A stretch of DNA of 37,357 bases from assembly GCA_947381415.1 (NCBI GenBank), contig CANCVB010000028.1, positions 1 to 37,357 on the forward strand. Direction: 5' to 3'. The stretch's first letter is position 1. Every line of letters starts with the position of its first letter. The translations under genes were made by a program, and so were the position numbers. The notes under the pieces were generated by a model. It was not told the origin of the DNA, did no database searches, and worked only from the letters and a program-made list of their open reading frames with translations. This document shows, piece after piece, positions 24,610 to 32,795 of the stretch. The DNA comes from Burkholderiales bacterium (GTDB lineage: Bacteria; Pseudomonadota; Gammaproteobacteria; Burkholderiales; Burkholderiaceae_C).

Positions 24610-26556
24610 ATGAATACCACCTTCCCCCAATTGCTGTTGGAACACGCGGCGCGCCGGCCGATGGCCACTGCATTGCGTGAAAAGGAATACGGTATTTGGC
24701 AAAGCCAGACCTGGGCTGACCTGGCCGATGTCGTCAAGTCATTGGCTTGCGGTCTGCACCAGGCCGGTTTGCAGCGTGGCGAGCATGTCATCGTGGTGGG
24801 CTCCAATCGTCCGCGTTTGTATGCCAGCATGTTGGCCGTGCAAAGTTTGGGGGCAGTGCCAGTCCCGCTTTACCAAGACGCCGTCGCGACCGAATACATC
24901 TTCCCTGTCAATAACGCCGAGGTGCGTTTTGCCGTGGTAGAGAACCAAGAGCAGGTCGATAAGCTGCTGGAAATACGCGCAGAGTGCGCTCACTTGGCAA
25001 ATATTTATTTTGACGACCCACGCGGCTTGCGCAATTACCAGCAAGACGGATTGGCAAGCTTGTCGGATCTACACATTCAGGGTCAGGAGTTTGCCAAGCA
25101 TCACCCCGATTTTTTTGAAACCCAGGTTGCAAGCAACCAAGCCGATGATGTGGCTGCCATGTTTTTCACCTCGGGCACCACGGGCAACCCCAAGGGCGTG
25201 GTTCATACCCATCGCAGTTTGCTCGACCGCGCCAAAGCCGGTGCAGACTTTGACCACTTGAGCGAAAGCGAAGAGGTATTGGCGTACATGCCGCCCGCCT
25301 GGATTGGCCAAAATATTTTCAGTTATGCCCAGTGGCTGTGTTGTGGCTATGTGGTGAATTGCCCCGAGTCGGCAGCCACCGTCAACATCGATCTGAAAGA
25401 GATTGGCCCCACCTATTACTTCGCGCCCCCGCGCGTCTTCGAGGGCATGCTCACCACCGTGATGATTCGCATGGAAGATGCCAGCCGTTTTAAACGCGCT
25501 GTGTTTGCTTTCTTCATGGATGTTGCCAAGCGTTGGGGTCCCGCGCGCATGGATGGCCAGTCGATAGGCTTGTGGGGGCAGTTGCTGTATGGTTTGGGCA
25601 ATATGCTGATTTACGGCCCCTTGCGCAACAACCTGGGCTTTTCTCGGGTGCGTGTGGCCTATACCGCAGGCGAGGCGATTGGTCCAGATTTGTTCAATTT
25701 CTACCGCGCCATTGGCATCAACTTGAAACAGCTCTACGGTTCGACCGAGACCGCCGTGTTTGTGTGTCTGCAGCCAGATCATGAGGCGCGTTCAGACACC
25801 GTGGGCATACCCTGCGCCGGCGTGGAGATCAAAGTATCTGCGCAAGGCGAGGTGTTGGTGAAGTCTGCGGGACTGCTCAAGGGCTATTACAAAAACCCGC
25901 AAGCCACTGCCGAAGTATTGACCGCCGATGGCTGGTACCACACCAATGATGCGGGCTTTATTGACAGCCATGGCCATTTGAAAATCATCGACCGTGTCAA
26001 AGACGTGGGGCGTCTCAAGGGTGGCGCCAACGATGGCGCCATGTTTGCCCCCAAGTATGTCGAAAACAAATTGAAGTTTTTCCCGCACATCAAGGAAGTG
26101 GTGGCCTATGGCGATGGCCGCGACAAAGTGTGCGTCATGCTGAACATCGATTTTGAGGCCGTGGGTAACTGGGCCGAGCGGCGCAACTTGCCCTATGCGG
26201 GCTACACCGACTTGGCGCAAAAGCCGCAGGTTTACCAACTCATGCTCGAGTGTGTAGAGAAGGTCAATGCCGACTTGGCTGCAGATGCCTTACTGGCGGG
26301 CAGTCAAATCAACCGCTTCTTGGTGTTGCACAAAGAACTCGATGCCGACGACGGAGAACTGACCCGAACCAACAAAGTGCGGCGCGGGTTCATTGCGGAG
26401 AAATACGCTGTCTTGGTCGATGCCTTGTACCAAGGGTTGCCAGAGCAATTCATCGAAACAGCGGTCAAATTTGAAGATGGCCGAACCGGCAGTGTCAGCG
26501 CCCATTTGCGCTTGATGGATGCACGCACATATGCACCTGTGGGGCATGCGGCATGA
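24610..26556 (+). CDS. AMP-dependent acyl-CoA synthetase, long-chain type
   Basis: Forms an acyl-CoA from a carboxylic acid, ATP and CoA through an acyl-adenylate. The 648-residue product is of the FAA1/long-chain type. Motifs: SGTTGNPKG at 188-196 (P-loop), YGSTET at 376-381, and DGWYHTNDAGFIDSHGHLKIIDRVKD near 435-460. The C-terminal part after about 560 (LTRTNKVRRGFIAEKYAVLVDALYQG) is typical of this type. No Shine-Dalgarno sequence precedes the ATG. The stop overlaps the livG start as ATGA, so the enzyme is translationally tied to an importer, suggesting that it activates the imported acid. Substrate chain type is unknown; fatty, dicarboxylic or aromatic acids are all possible. Confidence 0.88.
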   Translation: MNTTFPQLLLEHAARRPMATALREKEYGIWQSQTWADLADVVKSLACGLHQAGLQRGEHVIVVGSNRPRLYASMLAVQSLGAVPVPLYQDAVATEYIFPVNNAEVRFAVVENQEQVDKLLEIRAECAHLANIYFDDPRGLRNYQQDGLASLSDLHIQGQEFAKHHPDFFETQVASNQADDVAAMFFTSGTTGNPKGVVHTHRSLLDRAKAGADFDHLSESEEVLAYMPPAWIGQNIFSYAQWLCCGYVVNCPESAATVNIDLKEIGPTYYFAPPRVFEGMLTTVMIRMEDASRFKRAVFAFFMDVAKRWGPARMDGQSIGLWGQLLYGLGNMLIYGPLRNNLGFSRVRVAYTAGEAIGPDLFNFYRAIGINLKQLYGSTETAVFVCLQPDHEARSDTVGIPCAGVEIKVSAQGEVLVKSAGLLKGYYKNPQATAEVLTADGWYHTNDAGFIDSHGHLKIIDRVKDVGRLKGGANDGAMFAPKYVENKLKFFPHIKEVVAYGDGRDKVCVMLNIDFEAVGNWAERRNLPYAGYTDLAQKPQVYQLMLECVEKVNADLAADALLAGSQINRFLVLHKELDADDGELTRTNKVRRGFIAEKYAVLVDALYQGLPEQFIETAVKFEDGRTGSVSAHLRLMDARTYAPVGHAA

Positions 26557-27335
26557 GCAAGACCATTGGCGATGTGATCTTGGATGTGCGCAACATCTCT
26601 TTGAGCTTTGGGGGTGTCAAAGCCTTGTCGAACATCAGCTTCAACGTGCGCGAACATGAAATCCGCGCCATCATTGGCCCCAATGGCGCTGGCAAAAGCT
26701 CCATGCTCAACTGCATCAACGGGGTGTACACGCCGCAGCAAGGCCAAATCACATTCCGCGGTCAAACCTTCAGCCACATGGACTCGCACCAAGTGGCCGT
26801 GATGGGGGTTGCGCGTACTTTCCAAAACCTCGCTTTGTTCAAAGGCATGAGCGTGCTCGACAACATCATGACCGGTCGCAATCTGCGCATGAAAAGCAAT
26901 TTGCTGTTGCAAGCTTTGCGCTGGGGGCCAGCCGAGAAAGAGGAAATTGCGCACCGCTTGCGGGTGGAAGAAATCATCGACTTTTTGGAAATTCAGCCTT
27001 ACCGCAAAACCCCGGTGGGTCAATTGCCTTACGGCTTGCAAAAGCGGGTGGACCTGGGGCGTGCGCTGGCGCTGGAGCCTCAGGTGCTGCTGTTGGACGA
27101 GCCCATGGCAGGCATGAACGTGGAAGAAAAGCAGGACATGTGCCGCTTCATTCTGGATGTGAACGACGAATTTGGCACGACAGTGGTGTTGATCGAGCAC
27201 GATATGGGGGTGGTGATGGACATTTCCGACCGCGTGGTGGTGCTGGATTACGGCAAGAAAATCGGCGATGGAACGCCCGATGAGGTGCGCAACAACCCCG
27301 AGGTCATCAGCGCCTACTTGGGCACAGGACATTGA
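26553..27335 (+). CDS. livG: Branched-chain-amino-acid-type ABC transporter ATP-binding protein (LivG family)
   Basis: First ATPase of a HAAT-family importer, 260 residues. Walker A GPNGAGKS lies at 42-49, the Q-loop region is VARTFQNLALFKGMSVLDNIMTGRN, the signature is the LivG-type degenerate LPYGLQKRVDLGRAL, and Walker B is VLLLDEPMAGMN. The C-terminal GKKIGDGTPDEVRNNPEVISAYLG is the usual LivG tail. It overlaps the ligase stop by four bases. The Liv name denotes the family only; the ligand here is probably not a branched-chain amino acid, given the CoA ligases in the operon. Confidence 0.9.
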   Translation: MSKTIGDVILDVRNISLSFGGVKALSNISFNVREHEIRAIIGPNGAGKSSMLNCINGVYTPQQGQITFRGQTFSHMDSHQVAVMGVARTFQNLALFKGMSVLDNIMTGRNLRMKSNLLLQALRWGPAEKEEIAHRLRVEEIIDFLEIQPYRKTPVGQLPYGLQKRVDLGRALALEPQVLLLDEPMAGMNVEEKQDMCRFILDVNDEFGTTVVLIEHDMGVVMDISDRVVVLDYGKKIGDGTPDEVRNNPEVISAYLGTGH

Positions 27336-27340
27336 TCACC

Positions 27341-28270
27341 ATGGGATTTTTTCTTGAAACCCTGCTCGGTGGCCTGATGGCGGGTATGTTGTATTCGCTG
27401 GTCGCCTTGGGCTTTGTGTTGATTTACAAAGCCTCTGGCGTGTTCAATTTCGCGCAAGGTGCGATGGTCTTGTTTGCGGCTTTGGCCATGGCACGCTTTG
27501 CCGAATGGCTGCCGCTGCTAACGGGCTTGACCCAAGCCGTGTTGGTGAATCTGCTGGCATTTGTCTTGGCCGGTGGCGTCATGTTCATGGTCGCGTGGTT
27601 GATTGAGCGGCTGGTGTTGCGCCGCTTGGTCAACCAAGAAGGCACCACATTGTTGATGGCAACTTTGGGCATTGCTTATTTTCTGGAGGGTCTGGGCCAA
27701 TCCATCTTTGGCAACGACATTTACAAAATCGACATTGGCATGCCCAAAGACCCGGTGATGGCCTTGGAGTCGGTGTTTCAAGGGGGCTTGCTCATCAACC
27801 AAGAAGACCTGATCGCGGCACTCATTGCGGCTTTGTTGGTGGCTTTGCTGTCCTTGTTCTTTCAAAAAACCGCGACTGGACGCGCATTGCGTGCCGTGGC
27901 TGATGACCACCAGGCCGCGCAATCGATAGGCATTCCTTTGAACCGTATCTGGGTCATTGTGTGGTGTGTGGCCGGTGTGGTGGCCTTGGTGGCTGGCATG
28001 ATTTGGGGCAGCAAATTGGGTGTGCAGTTTTCGCTCGCCACCATTGCACTGCGTGCTTTGCCTGTGGTGATTTTGGGTGGCCTCACTTCGGTGCCGGGCG
28101 CCATCATTGGCGGCCTCATCATCGGTGTCGGTGAAAAACTCTCTGAAGTGTTCTTGGGCCCCTATGTCGGCGGCGGCATCGAAATTTGGTTTGCTTATGT
28201 GTTGGCCCTGCTGTTCTTGCTCGTCAGACCCCAGGGCCTGTTTGGCGAAAAAATCATTGATCGCGTCTAA
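27341..28270 (+). CDS. livH: Branched-chain-type ABC transporter permease (LivH family)
   Basis: Inner-membrane permease of 309 residues. It begins MGFFLETLLGGLMAGMLYSLVALGFVLIYKASGVFNFAQGAMVLFAALAMARF, a LivH hallmark, and has about eight hydrophobic segments. The conserved cytoplasmic region TATGRALRAVADDHQAAQSIGIPLNRIW is the ATPase-coupling loop. I chose ATG 27341; a TTG at 27332 overlapping the livG stop would add three residues. livM follows two bases after the stop. Confidence 0.9.
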   Translation: MGFFLETLLGGLMAGMLYSLVALGFVLIYKASGVFNFAQGAMVLFAALAMARFAEWLPLLTGLTQAVLVNLLAFVLAGGVMFMVAWLIERLVLRRLVNQEGTTLLMATLGIAYFLEGLGQSIFGNDIYKIDIGMPKDPVMALESVFQGGLLINQEDLIAALIAALLVALLSLFFQKTATGRALRAVADDHQAAQSIGIPLNRIWVIVWCVAGVVALVAGMIWGSKLGVQFSLATIALRALPVVILGGLTSVPGAIIGGLIIGVGEKLSEVFLGPYVGGGIEIWFAYVLALLFLLVRPQGLFGEKIIDRV

Positions 28271-28272
28271 CC

Positions 28273-29349
28273 ATGTTCTATAGAGAAAACGGTCAATTCA
28301 AAACCAGTTACCGTGAAGATCAACAAATCTTCCCGATCGCACAAGACCGCGTGTTTGTTGCGTTGTTGTTGGTGGTGGCCTTTGTGGGTGTGCCGATGTT
28401 CACCTCGGACTATATGTTTCGCGCCATCCTCATCCCCTTTGTCATCATGGCCATGGCCGCCTTGGGCGTGAATGTTTTGGTGGGGTACTGTGGCCAAATT
28501 TCTTTGGGCTCGGGCGCCTTCATGGCGGTGGGGGCTTATGGCGCATACAACTTCTTTGCCCGCGTGCCAGACATGCCCTTGGTCCCTGCGTTGTTGCTCG
28601 GCGGTTTGTGTGCAACCGCGTTTGGCGTGTTGTTTGGGTTGCCCAGTTTGCGTGTCAGAGGTTTGTATTTGGCGGTGGCCACCTTGGCCGCACAATTTTT
28701 TGCCGATTGGATGTTCTTGCGCGTGAAATGGTTTACCTTGGACACACCCTCGGGTTCGGTCTCGGTGTCCAACCTTCAGGTCTTTGGGATGGCGTTAGAC
28801 ACCGATGTGAACAAATACCTGTTCTGCGTCAGCTTGCTCGCGGTATTGGCATTGTTGGCGAAAAATTTGGTGCGCGGCGCAATTGGACGCGAATGGATGG
28901 CGATCCGTGACATGGATGTGGCGGCGGCTGTCATTGGCATTCGGCCCATGTATGCCAAGTTGTCTGCGTTTGCGGTGAGCTCTTTCATCATTGGCGTGGC
29001 CGGCGGCTTGTGGGCCTTCATTTATTTGGGCTCGTGGGAGCCCGGGGCTTTCTCGGTAGATTTGTCTTTCAAGTTGTTGTTCATGGTCATCATTGGTGGC
29101 ATGGGCTCGATCTTGGGTGGTTTTTTAGGTGCCGCGTTTATCGTGACCCTGCCCATCTTTTTGAACCAGTTTTTACCCATGCTGGCGGGGTTGGCGGGTT
29201 TCGAGATTTCCACCACCGTGGTGTCTCACGCAGAGCTCATGATTTTTGGGGCGTTGATTGTGTGGTTTTTGATTGTGGAGCCCCATGGCTTGGCCAAGCT
29301 GTGGTCGATAGGCAAGCAAAAAATGCGTGTCTGGCCTTTCCCTTATTGA
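28273..29349 (+). CDS. livM: Branched-chain-type ABC transporter permease (LivM family)
   Basis: Partner permease of LivH, 358 residues. It has an unusual hydrophilic start of about 30 residues (MFYRENGQFKTSYREDQQIFPIAQDR) before the first membrane segment, and the LivM hallmark ALGVNVLVGYCGQISLGSGAFMAVGAYGAYNF. The coupling region is GAIGREWMAIRDMDVAAAVIGIRPMYAKLSAF. About ten hydrophobic segments are visible. It lies two bases after livH and 24 bases before the binding-protein gene. Confidence 0.9.
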   Translation: MFYRENGQFKTSYREDQQIFPIAQDRVFVALLLVVAFVGVPMFTSDYMFRAILIPFVIMAMAALGVNVLVGYCGQISLGSGAFMAVGAYGAYNFFARVPDMPLVPALLLGGLCATAFGVLFGLPSLRVRGLYLAVATLAAQFFADWMFLRVKWFTLDTPSGSVSVSNLQVFGMALDTDVNKYLFCVSLLAVLALLAKNLVRGAIGREWMAIRDMDVAAAVIGIRPMYAKLSAFAVSSFIIGVAGGLWAFIYLGSWEPGAFSVDLSFKLLFMVIIGGMGSILGGFLGAAFIVTLPIFLNQFLPMLAGLAGFEISTTVVSHAELMIFGALIVWFLIVEPHGLAKLWSIGKQKMRVWPFPY

Positions 29350-29373
29350 TATGCAATTCTCAAGGAGACGATG

Positions 29374-30696
29374 ATGAAAACTTTCAAACGTGTGATGCCT
29401 GCGCTGCTTGCTGCCTTGGCCTTTTCAGCGACCACTCTTGCAGTGGCGCAATCGAAAGAGCAGTTCATTCCAGTGCTGTCTTACCGTACCGGTCCCTATG
29501 GACCCAACGGCACGCCCTGGGCCAATGGGTTTGTTGATTACTTGAAACTCGTCAATGCCAAGGGTGGCATCAACGGCGTGAAACTGTCTTTTGAAGAATG
29601 TGAAACAGGGTATGACACCGCACGCAGTGTGGAGTGTTATGAACGCTTGAAAAGCAAAAACCCCAGTTTTGTGCAGTCCATGTCCACCGGTGCAACATTT
29701 GCCATCACAGAAAAAGCCCCTGGCGACAAAATCCCTGTGGTGACTGTGGGCTACGGTCGCAGTGAAAGCTCTGATGGCTCTGTTTTTAAATGGAACTTTC
29801 CCATTGCAGGTACGTATTGGGTGGCGGCCGACACCATCTTGCAAGCGATTGCCAAAAAAGAAGGTGGTTGGGACAACTTGAAAGGCAAAAAAATCGCCTT
29901 GGTTTACCACGACAGTCCTTTTGGCAAAGAGCCCATTCCTTTGATGCAAGAGCGCAGTCGCAACAATGGTTTTGAATTGCAACTGTTGCCCGTGACTGCC
30001 CCTGGTGTGGAGCAAAAAGCAACTTGGCTGCAAGTGCGACAAGCGCGCCCCGACTATGTGGTGTTGTGGGGTTGGGGGGTGATGAACTCCACGGCCATCA
30101 AAGAAGCGCAAGCCACTGGCTACCCCAGAGAAAAAATGTATGGCGTGTGGTGGGCGGGTGCTGAACCCGATGTCAAAGACGTGGCTGAAGGTGCCAAAGG
30201 CTATAACGCGGTGACCATGCAGCATGGTGCAGAGCCAGACTCAGCCATCGCCAAAGCCATCTTGAGCCAAGTGCATGACAAAGGTCAAGGCACTGGCCCC
30301 AAAGAAGAAGTCGGTCAAGTGCTGTACATGCGTGGTGCCATGAGCGCCATGATTGGCATTGAGGGCATTCGTTCCGCCCAAGAGCGTTTTGGCAAGGGCA
30401 AGGTCATGACCGGCGAGCAAGTGCGCTGGGGTCTAGAAAACCTGAACCTCACCCAAGCCAAATTGGATGCATTGGGCTTTAAAGGCGTGATGCGCCCCAT
30501 CAGCACCTCTTGCATGGACCACATGGGCGCGGCTTGGACACGCATCCACACCTGGGATGGCAAAAAATGGGTATTCACCTCTGACTGGTTGCAAGCAGAC
30601 GAGCAAATTTTGAAACCCTTGGTGAAAGTCACCGCCGACAAATACGCGGCTGACAAAAAAATCACCCGCCGTACCGGCCAAGACTGCCAGTCTTGA
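29374..30696 (+). CDS. Periplasmic substrate-binding protein of the Liv-type transporter
   Basis: A 440-residue type-1 periplasmic binding protein. A signal peptide KTFKRVMPALLAALAFSATTLAVA is cut probably after residue 25. Two lobes follow: VDYLKLVNAKGGINGVKLSFEECETGYDTARSVECYERLK, and later LKGKKIALVYHDSPFGKEPIPLMQERSRNNGFELQLLPV with VLWGWGVMNSTAIKEAQATGYP. Two ATGs are adjacent (29371 and 29374); the second has better spacing to AAGGAG at 29362-29367. Several cysteines (ECETGYDTARSVEC, SCMDHM, GQDCQS) may form disulfides. Relatives occur next to CoA ligases in other Burkholderiales, from memory. The ligand is not identifiable by eye. Confidence 0.9.
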   Translation: MKTFKRVMPALLAALAFSATTLAVAQSKEQFIPVLSYRTGPYGPNGTPWANGFVDYLKLVNAKGGINGVKLSFEECETGYDTARSVECYERLKSKNPSFVQSMSTGATFAITEKAPGDKIPVVTVGYGRSESSDGSVFKWNFPIAGTYWVAADTILQAIAKKEGGWDNLKGKKIALVYHDSPFGKEPIPLMQERSRNNGFELQLLPVTAPGVEQKATWLQVRQARPDYVVLWGWGVMNSTAIKEAQATGYPREKMYGVWWAGAEPDVKDVAEGAKGYNAVTMQHGAEPDSAIAKAILSQVHDKGQGTGPKEEVGQVLYMRGAMSAMIGIEGIRSAQERFGKGKVMTGEQVRWGLENLNLTQAKLDALGFKGVMRPISTSCMDHMGAAWTRIHTWDGKKWVFTSDWLQADEQILKPLVKVTADKYAADKKITRRTGQDCQS

Positions 30697-30723
30697 TGTT
30701 GTAAATCCTGCTTGGAAAACCTC

Positions 30724-31533
30724 ATGAGTGCGTCCCCTGTGGTCTTGAGCGTCAACGGTATTGAGGTGATTTACAACCACGTCATTCTGGTGCTCAAAGG
30801 CGTGTCCTTGCAAGTGCCTGAGCGCGGCATTGTGGCCCTGTTGGGTGGCAATGGCGCGGGCAAGACCACCACTTTGCGCGCCATCTCCAACTTGTTGCAA
30901 GGCGAGCGTGGCGAGGTCACCAAGGGCAGCATTGAGTTGCGGGGCGAGCGCATCGAAAACCTCACACCCGCCGACTTGGTCAAACGTGGTGTGGTGCAGG
31001 TGATGGAGGGGCGGCATTGCTTTGCCCACCTCACCATTGAAGAGAACTTGCTAACCGGCAGTTACACCCGCACAGACAAAGCGGAGATCGCGGCTAATCT
31101 GGAGAAGGTCTACAACTACTTTCCGCGTTTGAAGACACGGCGCACCTCGCAGGCCGCCTACACCTCGGGCGGTGAGCAGCAAATGTGCGCCATTGGCCGC
31201 GCCTTGATGGCCAACCCCAGCATGGTGTTGTTGGATGAACCCTCCATGGGCTTGGCGCCGCAAATCGTGGAAGAGGTGTTCAACATCGTTAAAGATTTGA
31301 ACCAAAAAGAGCACGTCACTTTTTTGTTGGCAGAGCAAAACACCCACATGGCTTTGCGCTATGCCGACTTTGGCTACATCATGGAGTCGGGGCGCATTGT
31401 GATGGACGGTTCCGCACAAGACCTGGCCAACAACGAAGATGTGAAAGAGTTCTACTTGGGAATGGGTGGTGGCGAGCGCAAAAGCTTCAAGGATGTGAAA
31501 AGCTATAAGCGCCGCAAGCGTTGGTTGGCTTAA
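30724..31533 (+). CDS. livF: Branched-chain-type ABC transporter ATP-binding protein (LivF family)
   Basis: Second ATPase of the importer, 269 residues from ATG 30724; a TTG at 30712 is an alternative. Walker A GGNGAGKTT is at 41-49, the signature TSGGEQQMCAIGRALM is near residues 150-165, and Walker B is MVLLDEPSMGLAP. The C-terminal tail (about 250-269, GGGERKSFKDVKSYKRRKRWLA) is a strongly basic extension beyond the usual LivF end at FYLGM/G. Its presence completes a full G-H-M-receptor-F set. It is 14 bases upstream of the PaaK-like gene. Confidence 0.9.
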   Translation: MSASPVVLSVNGIEVIYNHVILVLKGVSLQVPERGIVALLGGNGAGKTTTLRAISNLLQGERGEVTKGSIELRGERIENLTPADLVKRGVVQVMEGRHCFAHLTIEENLLTGSYTRTDKAEIAANLEKVYNYFPRLKTRRTSQAAYTSGGEQQMCAIGRALMANPSMVLLDEPSMGLAPQIVEEVFNIVKDLNQKEHVTFLLAEQNTHMALRYADFGYIMESGRIVMDGSAQDLANNEDVKEFYLGMGGGERKSFKDVKSYKRRKRWLA

Positions 31534-31547
31534 GGCATGAGACGCAT

Positions 31548-32795
31548 ATGACTGATTTTTTTGACGCGCTAGAGCAGCGTGACCCCAGCCAACGTGAGGC
31601 CGCCTTGCTGCAAGCCTTGCCGGCACAAATTGCGCATGCACAAGCCCACGCGCCTGCGTGGGGACAGATTTTGCAAGGCATTGATGCCACAACCATCACC
31701 ACCCGACAGGCATTGGCACAGCTTCCGGTAACACGCAAATACGAACTGTTGGCGCGCCAACAGGCAGAGCGCGCCAAGGATGTGTTTGGTGGTTTCTCTG
31801 CGTTGCCGTTTGGCAAAACCATGCCGCGTGTGTTTGCCAGTCCTGGGCCGATTTACGAGCCTGAAGGTGTAGCCAAAGACTACTGGCGCATGGCGCGCGC
31901 CATGCATGCGGCCGGCTTTCGCGCAGGCGAATTGATCCACAACTGCTTTAGCTACCACTTCACGCCTGCGGGTTCGATGATGGAGAGCGGTGCTCATGCT
32001 TTGGGTTGCAGCGTGTTCCCTGCAGGCACAGGCCAAACCGAGCAGCAATTGCAAGCCATGCTGGAGTTGCGCCCCAGTGCCTACAGCGGCACCCCCAGTT
32101 TTTTGAAAATCTTGCTCGAGAAAGCGGCTGAATCGCAAACTGCCTTGCCTTTTTTGCGCAAAGCATTTGTCAGCGGTGAGGCATTTCCGCCTTCGTTGCG
32201 CGATTGGTTGGCGCAGCGTGGTGTCACGGCCTACCAGTGCTATGCCACGGCTGACATTGGCTTGATTGCCTATGAAACCTCTGCGCGCGAGGGCTTGGTG
32301 TTAGACGAAGGTGTGTTGGTTGAAATTGTGCGCCCCGGTACGGGCGACCCCGTGGCAGAGGACGAGGTCGGTGAATTGGTGGTCACCACGCTCAACCCAG
32401 ATTACCCCTTGGTTCGTTTTGGCACCGGCGATTTGACCGCTGTCTTGCCTGGCATGTGTCCCACTGGCCGCACCAACCAACGCATCAAAGGGTGGTTGGG
32501 CCGCGCCGATCAAACCACCAAGGTGCGTGGCATGTTTGTGCACCCAGGGCAGGTCGATCAAGTGGTCAAGCGTTTTGCGCAAGTGCGCAAGGCGCGCTTG
32601 GTGGTGAGCGGTGAAATGGCCAATGACCACATGCATTTGCATGTAGAGACCGACCAGGGCACAGACGATTTGCAAGCGGCGCTGGCCCAAGCGGTGCGTG
32701 ATGTCACCAAGCTTCGCGCAGAAATCGTGTTTGCCAAGACAGGCAGTCTGGCCAATGATGGCAAAGTGATTGAAGATGCGCGCAGTTATTCATAG
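31548..32795 (+). CDS. Phenylacetate-CoA ligase family (PaaK-like) protein with altered P-loop
   Basis: A 415-residue adenylate-forming enzyme of the PaaK family. Recognisable parts are YSGTPSFLKILLEKA (179-193), YATADIGLIAYET (232-244, the counterpart of the Y-x-x-(S/T)-E motif), FGTGDL (291-296) and GWLGRADQTTKVRGMFVHPGQVDQV (315-339), a PaaK signature. Where PaaK carries SSGTTGKP, this protein reads FASPGPIYEPEG (96-107), so the canonical P-loop is missing. It may use a variant loop, act on a different acid, or be a non-ligase partner. ATG 31548 fits the N-terminus. Its 3' end overlaps the next gene by 20 bases. Confidence 0.82.
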   Translation: MTDFFDALEQRDPSQREAALLQALPAQIAHAQAHAPAWGQILQGIDATTITTRQALAQLPVTRKYELLARQQAERAKDVFGGFSALPFGKTMPRVFASPGPIYEPEGVAKDYWRMARAMHAAGFRAGELIHNCFSYHFTPAGSMMESGAHALGCSVFPAGTGQTEQQLQAMLELRPSAYSGTPSFLKILLEKAAESQTALPFLRKAFVSGEAFPPSLRDWLAQRGVTAYQCYATADIGLIAYETSAREGLVLDEGVLVEIVRPGTGDPVAEDEVGELVVTTLNPDYPLVRFGTGDLTAVLPGMCPTGRTNQRIKGWLGRADQTTKVRGMFVHPGQVDQVVKRFAQVRKARLVVSGEMANDHMHLHVETDQGTDDLQAALAQAVRDVTKLRAEIVFAKTGSLANDGKVIEDARSYS

